A DNA stretch of 5,873 nt from Clostridia bacterium (lineage in GTDB: Bacteria; Bacillota; Clostridia; Christensenellales; Aristaeellaceae). The stretch covers positions 1 through 5,873 of the forward strand of contig JAUNBY010000208.1 in NCBI GenBank assembly GCA_030526935.1, given 5' to 3'. Of the stretch, positions 1 through 5,756 are shown one piece after another; position 1 is the stretch's first letter; each line of letters opens with the position of its first letter. The translations under genes and the position numbers were made by a program. The notes under the pieces were generated by a model that saw only the letters and a list, made by a program, of their open reading frames with translations, was not told the DNA's origin and searched no databases.

Positions 1-58
1 AAAATCGCTGGCCATGGCTATTCTCACAATATCGCCTGCGCGCGCATTCGCCGATTGC

Positions 59-147
59 GCGACAACGAACCCGTAGGGGCGCGCTAGCCCTCTCCTCTGG
101 AGAGGGTGGCAGGGCGAAGCCCTGACGGGTGAGTTGTGCGCGCCCAC
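59..147. repeat. Palindromic intergenic repeat, composite (left flank)
   Basis: The first 23 bases (59-81) match, with one mismatch, the core of the tandem repeats at the right end of the window (5424-5446, 5611-5633). The element then folds into nested palindromes. GGGCGCGC at 77-84 pairs with GCGCGCCC at 138-145. Inside it are two hairpins: CCCTCTCC/GGAGAGGG at 88-106 and CAGGGC/GCCCTG at 110-124. The inner part resembles the short palindromic intergenic repeats I know from gut Clostridia genomes; that family link is from memory, not a search. It has no coding potential of its own, and it may be a MITE-like or REP-like element. Confidence 0.6.
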
Positions 148-230
148 CCGCCCGTAATCCGCGGGTTTGCGGCCGACCGTCGCCCTGGCCGTTTCCCGCG
201 CTCCCCCTGCAACTTGTAATCCACGGCCCG

Positions 231-245
231 GCCGTTCCCAACGGC
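231..245. other. Small perfect hairpin in the left intergenic region
   Basis: GCCGTT (231-236) and AACGGC (240-245) are exact reverse complements around a 3-base CCC loop. No T-tract follows on either strand, so I do not call it a terminator. It abuts the 17-bp direct repeat at 245-261. Apart from this hairpin, the repeat at 59-147 and the promoter-like sites near 300-334, I see nothing else in 1-354 and no supportable gene. Confidence 0.35.
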
Positions 246-261
246 TCCGCCCGAATCCGCC
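245..261 (+). repeat. 17-bp direct repeat, copy A (noncoding)
   Basis: CTCCGCCCGAATCCGCC occurs here upstream of the first gene and again exactly at 816-832 inside that gene's 3' end. The flanking bases differ, so the match is limited to 17 bp. A 17-bp exact repeat is unlikely by chance in a window this short. Confidence 0.6.
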
Positions 262-298
262 GGTAAAATTAACAAAAGTATTTTTTCGCCATATGCGT

Positions 299-318
299 TT
301 TTGTGGACATTTTGTGGA
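299..318 (+). promoter_or_regulatory. Two TTTTGTGGA direct repeats, candidate operator
   Basis: TTTTGTGGA occurs at 299-307 and again at 310-318, an 11-bp centre-to-centre spacing, about one DNA turn. The pair overlaps the candidate -35 region of the first gene. Same-face direct repeats are typical of binding sites for dimeric response regulators, but I do not recognise this motif as belonging to a named regulator. Confidence 0.35.
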
Positions 319-334
319 ACGCGGGATGTAATAT
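304..334 (+). promoter_or_regulatory. Candidate sigma-A-type promoter for the first gene
   Basis: TGGACA (304-309) matches five of six bases of the -35 consensus, and TAATAT (329-334) matches five of six of the -10. The spacer is 19 bp, longer than the ideal 17, so this is only a candidate. It would start transcription about 40 nt before the TTG start at 382. Confidence 0.35.
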
Positions 335-363
335 GGTGACAACGGCGCGGGGCCATGTCGATT

Positions 364-371
364 GGGAGGAG
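364..371 (+). promoter_or_regulatory. Shine-Dalgarno that favours a TTG start at 382
   Basis: GGGAGGAG lies 10 nt before TTG at 382 and is the only strong ribosome binding site near the 5' end of the first gene. The in-frame ATG at 355 has no comparable site upstream, and the Shine-Dalgarno itself would be translated if that ATG were used. Confidence 0.55.
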
Positions 372-381
372 ATGGTCGGTC

Positions 382-867
382 TTGAAGCTTGTAGCGGCTG
401 ACGCGGATACTTCGTCGCTTGCGCTTACTGAAAGCAGCCTGCGAAGCGTCTTCCCGGACGCCGAGGTGATTTGCTTCACCGACGCGATGAGCACGTACAA
501 GTATTGCCTCAACCACTCAGGCGAGATAGCGGCGGCGTTTCTTCCGGTTATCCTGAAGCCCTTCGACGGCATAAAGCTGCGCGGGCTGATGCTGACGTTT
601 CCCGTTCGAATCGAAATCGTGTTCACGCTCAGAGAAGAAAGCGGCGAACTTTGTGAATTGATCGAGTCGAACAACGTGCGCTGGCGCGTCGTAAAGCCGG
701 TCACGCCGGAGAAGGTCGCCGCGGTCGCCCGGGAAATGGTTTCGGATTGCTGGGAGGACAGCGAGCGCTGCCGGGATTGCGCGCTTTTCTGGTGCGACAA
801 GAGGCCTAATTCAACCTCCGCCCGAATCCGCCTCGAACCGGAACGCGCCCTGTCGACCCGAGGCTGA
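382..867 (+). CDS. Pseudo-receiver (CheY-like) protein lacking the phosphoacceptor Asp
   Basis: I prefer the TTG start at 382 (161 residues, beginning MKLVAADAD) over the ATG at 355 (170 residues) because of the Shine-Dalgarno at 364-371 and because receiver domains usually begin this way. Numbering is from 382. Asp7 and Asp9 occupy the acidic pocket of beta-1. FLPVILKPFDG (53-63) aligns without gaps to the usual LDIRMPGMDG motif, with Pro55 where the phosphorylated Asp should be. Thr82 (VFT) and Lys105-Pro106 match the conserved beta-4 Thr and beta-5 Lys-Pro. There is no HTH, LytTR or ANTAR domain. The tail has a CX6CX2CX4C cluster (Cys123, 130, 133, 138) that could bind metal. I infer a phosphorylation-independent receiver used for protein contacts. 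The last 20 or so residues look like translated repeat DNA. The fold call is fairly firm; the function is unknown. Confidence 0.72.
   Translation: MKLVAADADTSSLALTESSLRSVFPDAEVICFTDAMSTYKYCLNHSGEIAAAFLPVILKPFDGIKLRGLMLTFPVRIEIVFTLREESGELCELIESNNVRWRVVKPVTPEKVAAVAREMVSDCWEDSERCRDCALFWCDKRPNSTSARIRLEPERALSTRG
816..832 (+). repeat. 17-bp direct repeat, copy B (inside the 3' end of the first gene)
   Basis: This is an exact copy of 245-261. Here it is translated as part of the low-complexity, Arg-rich C-terminal tail of the pseudo-receiver. It begins just after an out-of-frame TAA at 807-809, which may mark an earlier end of the gene. Confidence 0.6.
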
Positions 868-955
868 TCCAGACGCGCGCCTCTTATCAACCCGACAAGC
901 GCCGCCCCGTCGCTGATTCAAATGGCAAATAAAAGCCGGAACTGACACAAAATAC

Positions 956-961
956 AGGAGG
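956..961 (+). promoter_or_regulatory. Shine-Dalgarno of the SH3b gene; two adjacent ATGs
   Basis: AGGAGG lies 4 nt before ATG 966 and 7 nt before the in-frame ATG 969. The spacing favours 969, giving MKKFTAW, but the two starts differ by a single Met. The 98-nt gap after the previous gene (868-965) has no clear promoter or terminator. Confidence 0.7.
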
Positions 962-965
962 GATT

Positions 966-2012
966 ATGATGAAAAAGTTTACCGCGTGGTTAATGGTTGT
1001 CGTACTGATTATGGGATGCCTGTCCGCCATGAGCGCAGCCTCCGCGGACGAAACGCTGAAGGCGTGGACGACTAAGAAGATCAAGATGTTTGACGACATG
1101 TCCACATACGCTAACGTCATGGTTAAGATTCCCGCGGGCAAAAAGGTGACGGTATACGATTATTTCTACGGCTCCGAATGGGCTTCCGTATCGTGGAAGG
1201 GCTATTACGGCTTCGTCAAGGTCTCGCATCTGACCTTTAAAAAGCCCAGCCCCACCCCCAAGCCGACCCCCAAGCCCACCGCCAAGCCCCATCCCTCGGC
1301 CAAGCCCACCGCGCCGCCCGTACCCTATGAGGACTTCAGGCAGGTCGATTACTTCGTAAAGGTGACGCTTCAGTCCGCCGATTCCCACGTCAACATGCGC
1401 TGGCAGCCGTCTACCGGTTCCGACGTAATAGGCGTATATGCCGACGGAACCTGCCTCGAGGCTTTGCAGGTAAGCTCCAGCTGGACGCAGGTCATGGATC
1501 ACGATACCAACCGCGTCGGCTATATTATGAACAAATTCCTCGTCGAGTCCGAGATTCCCGCCGAGGAAGAGGAAGTGGAACCGACCGATACGGAGCTTGT
1601 CGTAAGCCCGGTAAACGAGATGGATTCCCTTGAGACGCTTCAGGCGGCGCTGCCTTACGTATATCTTCTTCCCGCTCCCGAGGGAGCCGAGAATATAACC
1701 TACTGCTGGATTCACGGCGAGCCGACCATCGCCCAGATGGAGTTTACATATGGCGGCGTTGAATACACCCTTCGCGCGGCGGAGTGCGAATCCGAAGACG
1801 AGGAAGCGGACATAGACGGCATTTATCTTCCCATGCACGAGGAAGAAGAAAACGACGGCATTCACGTCATGCTCGACGACGAGGGCGTATACGCGGTGGC
1901 GCACTTCTACTCGGCGGAACACATGACCCAGTACGCACTCATGGGCGAAACCTCCGACGCAGCGGTATCTACGCTTGAAGAACTGGCGAAGGCCGTCTTC
2001 CCGGCGGCGTAA
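966..2012 (+). CDS. Secreted SH3b-domain protein with Pro-Lys-Thr linker and DUF4367-like C-terminus
   Basis: The protein has 348 residues. Residues 1-27 form a signal peptide (KK, hydrophobic core, ASA|DE cut after Ala27). An upstream IMGC at 15-18 is a weak lipobox with an unusual Met. Residues 30-91 form one SH3b-like domain (WASVSWKGYYGFVKVSHL signature). Residues 94-120 are a Pro/Lys/Thr wall-spanning linker. Residues 129-195 form a second SH3b domain (VNMRWQPSTGSDVIGV, then SWTQV and VGYIMNKFL). An acidic EEEE stretch follows at 200-203. Residues 218-348 resemble DUF4367 domains (MEFTYGGVEYTLRAAE, then DGIYL), with a second acidic cluster near 291-297. SH3b domains commonly bind peptidoglycan, so I infer a surface or wall role. 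No catalytic domain is visible. The next gene starts 39 nt downstream with its own strong Shine-Dalgarno, so the two are probably cotranscribed. Confidence 0.85.
   Translation: MMKKFTAWLMVVVLIMGCLSAMSAASADETLKAWTTKKIKMFDDMSTYANVMVKIPAGKKVTVYDYFYGSEWASVSWKGYYGFVKVSHLTFKKPSPTPKPTPKPTAKPHPSAKPTAPPVPYEDFRQVDYFVKVTLQSADSHVNMRWQPSTGSDVIGVYADGTCLEALQVSSSWTQVMDHDTNRVGYIMNKFLVESEIPAEEEEVEPTDTELVVSPVNEMDSLETLQAALPYVYLLPAPEGAENITYCWIHGEPTIAQMEFTYGGVEYTLRAAECESEDEEADIDGIYLPMHEEEENDGIHVMLDDEGVYAVAHFYSAEHMTQYALMGETSDAAVSTLEELAKAVFPAA
1245..1325 (+). repeat. Pro-Lys-Thr repeat tract within the SH3b gene
   Basis: This tract encodes residues 94-120, short imperfect PTPKPT/AKP units built from C-rich codons (CCC, ACC, AAG). 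It separates the two SH3b domains and is the type of extended linker used to cross the cell wall. Such tracts can change length by slippage. Confidence 0.75.
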
Positions 2013-2040
2013 GGGATTAAAGCGCTACAATATGTAAAAC

Positions 2041-2046
2041 AGGAGG
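2041..2046 (+). promoter_or_regulatory. Shine-Dalgarno of the lipoprotein gene
   Basis: AGGAGG lies 5 nt before ATG 2052. Together with the MKK-type signal peptide that follows, it fixes this start. It lies in the 39-nt gap after the SH3b gene. Confidence 0.8.
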
Positions 2047-2051
2047 TAATT

Positions 2052-5000
2052 ATGAAGAAGGTATTGATTCGCCTGCTCGCGACGACAATGGCGCTGTGCG
2101 TGGTTCTATCAGGCTGCGCCGCGGCGGAAGTCATTAAGATTTACGGCGACGGAACCAAAAAGAGCTATGACATCAAGGACAGGTATGGCGTAACATATCA
2201 TTACTACGACGTTTTCGACGGCGCGACCGAGCGCGAGGACACCAAGGACTATTCCAGATTTCTGCGTTCGGTGCTGACCAACAAATTCCGTGGCGTTGTC
2301 AATCGAACAATTCCGGAACTGTGGGATGTAAATGGCCGCAATGATTTTTCCAGCAAAGGAACGGACATAAGGATTGGCGGCAAAACGGTCTATGAAAAGT
2401 ATGAGGAAATAATCTATAAGAATAATAGCTATACCAATGAATTTAAGGTTCTCGTCGAAAGCCGCGGCATGGCCGCGACGGAGCTTGCCATCCGCGAAAA
2501 GATGGCGCAGCTCGGGCGCGACGAGCTTGGCGACAAGAGCCTCAAAGCCAGCTCCTTTGCGGTGAATAAAGAGCTGGCGGCGCTCAAGTCCGACGGCGGG
2601 ACGACTTTCTTTTCCATGAATGTGTATGGAGTAAAGGGAAGCCAGTTCATGGCGGTAGGAAGCGTATTCTATGATTTCAGGCTTGCCTATCTGGAAGACG
2701 GCAAAATAGCCGATTCCGCAGTGGGCGACGCGAAGAAAATCGAAGACGTCAAGGGCAAAAGAGGCGTGAAGGTTTCCGACGGCTCGTTCAAGATATTGAA
2801 GACCAAGTATCTGACCAACGAAACCAGCCAGAAGGTAAAGCGCACGACCGGCTATAACGAGACCTATTCCGTATCCATGGAAAACCACACCTCCCATACG
2901 GAGGAAACCCGCCAGGGCTATATGGTCGGCTCCGAGATTACAGTGAAGGCCAAGATACCGCTGTTGGGCGAAACCGAAATAAAGGTCAAGGGCGAATACA
3001 ACAGCAGTTGGATGTCAGCGACGACGAACGGCTCCAGCAAGACCATAACCGAAAGCCTTACATTCAACGACTCAGCGGAATACGAAGTACCGCCGCACAC
3101 AAAGTCCGAAGCCATACTCTATGAGTCGGACGGCAGCTATTCTATAGAATACGATTATCCGGTGGTAATACTTTACAAGGTCGCCCAGTACGTGATCTAC
3201 AACAATGACCTGAACAGGCTGTACGCCGTATGGGGAGAAACAAACGACGCCGGCAACAGCTACGCCGTTCAAAACCTCTATAACCGCGTCAGCCACAAAA
3301 ACGACGATGGCTATGAGACGCTTCATTCGAGCGGATATCCGATTAATTGGAAAAACGTCGGTATCGACAAGGAGTGCGCCGAAATTCTGTGCAAGTACAT
3401 ACCCATGTCAATCACCGGCGGCTCCATAGGCGTCAAGGGAAAGGTCTATAAGATCGTCATAAAGGAGCCGGTTCCCATAGGCAAGCTCAGCCTCTTAAAG
3501 ACCGACGGCGTGAAGTCCCTGCGAATGGAAGCGGGAGGGAGCCTCGATTTGTCGGCGGTCGCGCCGGTCAATGCATATGATGACTACAACGGCGAGAGCG
3601 CCGCGTTCTACGGCTTTGACGACGCGAAGTACGGCGACTGGATAATCGCCGACGCGCAGGGCAATCCCGCGACGAGCGAGCTTGCGACGCTTACGGAAAA
3701 CGCCGACGGCGAATGGACGCTTAACGCCTCGGATGCCGAGGGAACGGTGTACATCAAGTACATTCTCGACGAGAACTATTCCTACGAATTGGCGGGCGAG
3801 GACGACGACAATCCTCGCGGCGTATCCGTCCGGTGCGAAAACGACGACGTTACCAACGAAACGCTCATAGCCGTCAGGATAGAAAACCAGGCGGCGGCCT
3901 TCGACGGAACGTTGAAAATCGCTTCCCCGGTAGAAGCGGTTCTGAACCAGCCGCTTAACCTGACCCGCGACGGCCCCGAAATAGAGTTTTACGACTCTCA
4001 GGGAAATATGCTTGAAGCCGGCGACGTCGAGTTCCCGCAGGAGTGGTCGGTCGTTGGCGGAAATACCGACGACATAAGCGTCGTCAGAAACCGCCTGACG
4101 GTCAAAAAGGCGGGCGAGTATAAGGTGCGGGTCTGCGTGGGCGGCGCGGTTTCAGACCCCGTGGACGTCGTGTTGGTCGAAGGACAAAAGGCCATGAGCG
4201 TCATGCTCGACAAGGAGGAAATCGCGCTCTCAAAGGGGGATACCGCGAATCTCACCGCGACTGTCTACCCGCTCACCGCGTCGGAAAGGGGCGTTACGTG
4301 GTCAAGTGGCAATGAAAGCGTCGTCACCGTAGACGCGAGCGGCAAGATCAAGGCCACAGGCACGGGACATACCGCGATAGTCGCGACGAGCGTAGACGGC
4401 GGATACAGCGCCATCTGCAACGTAACCGTAGAGGTTCCGGAGGACGGAAAGGCGCTTGATCAGGGTAATCTCGCGCTTGTCAAGGGCAAGAGCTTTAAGC
4501 TTGGAACCCCCGGCGGGGCGAGCGGAACATGGACGGTGGACGATGAAAGCATAGCGACCGTCAACCAAAATGGCAAGGTCGAGGGCAAGTCTCTCGGCGA
4601 GACGACGCTGCGCTTCTTCGTGGAAACCGCGAAAGCTTCGAGCATGTTCATGGGCAAGGAAATACAGGCGGGCGACGTGATAGACGTCCCCGTAGCGGTT
4701 CGCGCGAAGGGCGAGGTCGTCAACAAGGTCAACATCGGCGAGAAAAAGCTTACCATCGCGGCGGGCGCGACCCACGCGCTCGAACCGGTTCTCAAGCCCG
4801 CTAAAGCCAGAGAAACGCAGGTGTACTACAAGACCTCTGACAAGTCGGTAGTCCGCGTGGACGATTACGGCGTCATAACCGGAATATCGGCGGGCAAGGC
4901 CGTGATAACCGCGACCTCAGCCAGCGGAAAGACCGCGAAGGTAACGGTAACGGTGACAAACGACGTCAATAAGATAAAGCTCAACGTCAAAAAGCAAAGC

Positions 5001-5219
5001 CTCGTTCCCGGAGAAGTGTTCAGGATCACCGCCACGCCCGTGCCCGCCGACCTCGCGGGGTTCTCCCCGGTGTTCGTGAGCGACAAGCCCGAGGTGGCGA
5101 CGGTGGATGAAAATGGCACGGTCACGGCCGTGGCGAAAGGCAAGGCTACTATAACGGTCTACGCCTTCGACGGGAGCAAGATAAAGGCTAAGTGCAACAT
5201 AACGGTCAAGTCAAAGTAG
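2052..5219 (+). CDS. Large lipoprotein with ETX/MTX2 (aerolysin-like) module and C-terminal Big_2 Ig-like domains
   Basis: The protein has 1055 residues. Residues 1-22 are a lipoprotein signal peptide with lipobox LSGC (19-22), so Cys22 should be lipidated. Residues 23-245 are unrecognised. Residues 246-380 strongly resemble the pore-forming region of aerolysin-like ETX/MTX2 toxins: Ser/Thr-rich amphipathic strands, KAKIPLLGETEIKVKGEY (299-316), a Ser/Thr-rich turn, then VPPHTK (346-351), a family hallmark. Residues 381-710 are beta-rich and unassigned, the last 100 possibly a degenerate Ig fold. Big_2-like repeats follow at about 714-795 (W750, VTVDASGKI), 802-885 (degenerate, with an insertion), 889-969 and 971-1055. 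Known ETX/MTX2 proteins are usually soluble, so a lipid anchor plus Ig stalk is odd. It could be a surface toxin, a defence effector, or an adhesin reusing the fold. The pore module is recognised from sequence pattern only. It probably shares an operon with the SH3b gene. Confidence 0.88.
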   Translation: MKKVLIRLLATTMALCVVLSGCAAAEVIKIYGDGTKKSYDIKDRYGVTYHYYDVFDGATEREDTKDYSRFLRSVLTNKFRGVVNRTIPELWDVNGRNDFSSKGTDIRIGGKTVYEKYEEIIYKNNSYTNEFKVLVESRGMAATELAIREKMAQLGRDELGDKSLKASSFAVNKELAALKSDGGTTFFSMNVYGVKGSQFMAVGSVFYDFRLAYLEDGKIADSAVGDAKKIEDVKGKRGVKVSDGSFKILKTKYLTNETSQKVKRTTGYNETYSVSMENHTSHTEETRQGYMVGSEITVKAKIPLLGETEIKVKGEYNSSWMSATTNGSSKTITESLTFNDSAEYEVPPHTKSEAILYESDGSYSIEYDYPVVILYKVAQYVIYNNDLNRLYAVWGETNDAGNSYAVQNLYNRVSHKNDDGYETLHSSGYPINWKNVGIDKECAEILCKYIPMSITGGSIGVKGKVYKIVIKEPVPIGKLSLLKTDGVKSLRMEAGGSLDLSAVAPVNAYDDYNGESAAFYGFDDAKYGDWIIADAQGNPATSELATLTENADGEWTLNASDAEGTVYIKYILDENYSYELAGEDDDNPRGVSVRCENDDVTNETLIAVRIENQAAAFDGTLKIASPVEAVLNQPLNLTRDGPEIEFYDSQGNMLEAGDVEFPQEWSVVGGNTDDISVVRNRLTVKKAGEYKVRVCVGGAVSDPVDVVLVEGQKAMSVMLDKEEIALSKGDTANLTATVYPLTASERGVTWSSGNESVVTVDASGKIKATGTGHTAIVATSVDGGYSAICNVTVEVPEDGKALDQGNLALVKGKSFKLGTPGGASGTWTVDDESIATVNQNGKVEGKSLGETTLRFFVETAKASSMFMGKEIQAGDVIDVPVAVRAKGEVVNKVNIGEKKLTIAAGATHALEPVLKPAKARETQVYYKTSDKSVVRVDDYGVITGISAGKAVITATSASGKTAKVTVTVTNDVNKIKLNVKKQSLVPGEVFRITATPVPADLAGFSPVFVSDKPEVATVDENGTVTAVAKGKATITVYAFDGSKIKAKCNITVKSK

Positions 5220-5285
5220 CCAAGTCGTGGGCGAGGCGCAAAAGACAGGCTGTGACGCCCGGCATAGACGGCTACAAGCCGCTAT

Positions 5286-5300
5286 TCGAGTCGAACAACG
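5286..5300 (+). repeat. 15-bp exact match to the first gene
   Basis: TCGAGTCGAACAACG here is identical to 662-676 in the pseudo-receiver gene. Read in the frame starting at 5252, the surrounding DNA gives VTPGIDGYKPLFESNNGN then a stop at 5306-5308, and the shared bases give ESNN in both places. No start or ribosome binding site is seen, so I do not call a gene; it may be a fragment of one. Confidence 0.35.
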
Positions 5301-5311
5301 GCAATTAAAGT

Positions 5312-5330
5312 GATAGCGCCAATCGCTATT
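5312..5330. other. Short hairpin downstream of the lipoprotein gene
   Basis: ATAGCG (5313-5318) pairs with CGCTAT (5324-5329) over a 5-base loop, with one more G-T pair at the base. It is not followed by a T-tract, so it is at best an RNA 3'-end structure. Confidence 0.35.
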
Positions 5331-5348
5331 AAGCATCTACAGTAAATA

Positions 5349-5378
5349 CGCGCGGCGGCGTTGTCGCCGCGCGCGTTT
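5349..5378 (+). terminator. GC-rich hairpin, probable terminator of the SH3b-lipoprotein unit
   Basis: CGCGCGGCG (5349-5357) and CGCCGCGCG (5365-5373) form a perfect 9-bp stem around a 7-base loop. A short TTTAT follows a two-base bulge. The T-tract is weak, but the stem is very strong and sits 130 nt after the stop codon, just before the repeat array. The opposite strand also has an ATTTA run, so it could act in both directions. Confidence 0.55.
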
Positions 5379-5381
5379 ATC

Positions 5382-5568
5382 AATAAATGTGGGTTGTCTG
5401 TCGCGCTAAACGGATAACGTTCCGCGACAACGAATCCGTAGGGGCGTCGCATCGCGCGCCCGGAACCATTGTGCGGCGTGATATATCAAACGGGCTACGC
5501 CGTTCCCATGTATACGCTGCCCTCTGGTAAACCTAAAGCGCAATGCGCTCCCCTACACCAGCCGTGTG
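5382..5568. repeat. 187-bp tandem repeat, copy 1
   Basis: This is the first complete unit of the array. Inside it TGTCGCG (5399-5405) pairs with CGCGACA (5423-5429) around a nested AACG/CGTT. Next is GTAGGGG (5438-5444), then its reverse complement CCCCTAC at 5550-5556, giving a 119-bp segment with 7-bp inverted ends. AGCGCA/TGCGCT (5537-5549) is an additional palindrome. The unit carries no supportable gene; open frames here are incidental. It is about 93% identical to copy 2 by eye. Confidence 0.85.
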
Positions 5569-5756
5569 AATAAATGCGGATTTTATGTCGCGCTAAACGG
5601 ATAACGTTCCGCGACAACGAATCCGTAGGGGCGTCGCATCGCGCGCCCGGAACCATTGTGCGGCGTGATATATCAAACGGGCTACTTCGTTCCCCTGTAT
5701 ACGCCGCCCTCTGGTTTAACCGGGAGCGCAATGCGCTCCCCTACACCAGCCGTGTG
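5569..5756. repeat. 188-bp tandem repeat, copy 2
   Basis: Begins exactly 187 bp after copy 1. The inverted ends are GTAGGGG (5625-5631) and CCCCTAC (5738-5744). The end hairpin is stronger than in copy 1: GGGAGCGCA (5722-5730) and TGCGCTCCC (5732-5740) are perfect reverse complements. Relative to copy 1 there are about a dozen substitutions and one single-base length change, all near the 5' and 3' thirds. Confidence 0.85.

Noticed and set aside
1..87. End of an upstream gene running in from the left edge (frame 1 is open to TAG 85-87)
   Set aside because: Only 28 codons are visible, two other frames are also open for much of the stretch, and the last part is repeat DNA, so coding cannot be supported.
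355..381. ATG at 355 as the start of the pseudo-receiver
   Set aside because: It has no Shine-Dalgarno, and the first nine codons would include the good Shine-Dalgarno that serves TTG 382. It remains possible.
84..890. Minus-strand open frame covering the left repeats and the first gene
   Set aside because: It runs through palindromic repeat DNA and opposite a gene with receiver-fold motifs. Its product is low-complexity Ser/Arg-rich.
990..1922. Long open frame on the minus strand opposite the SH3b gene (310 codons)
   Set aside because: It lies wholly within a well-supported plus-strand gene with signal peptide and domains. Its translation is Gly/Arg/Val-rich with no ribosome binding site, typical of a shadow frame in G+C-rich codons.
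2109..2897. Minus-strand open frame opposite the lipoprotein gene
   Set aside because: The plus strand has a lipobox, a strong Shine-Dalgarno and recognisable domains. The reverse translation has no motif and no plausible start signal.
5722..5740. Perfect 9-bp palindrome as an intrinsic terminator
   Set aside because: No T-tract follows on either strand, and it is a component of the repeat unit.
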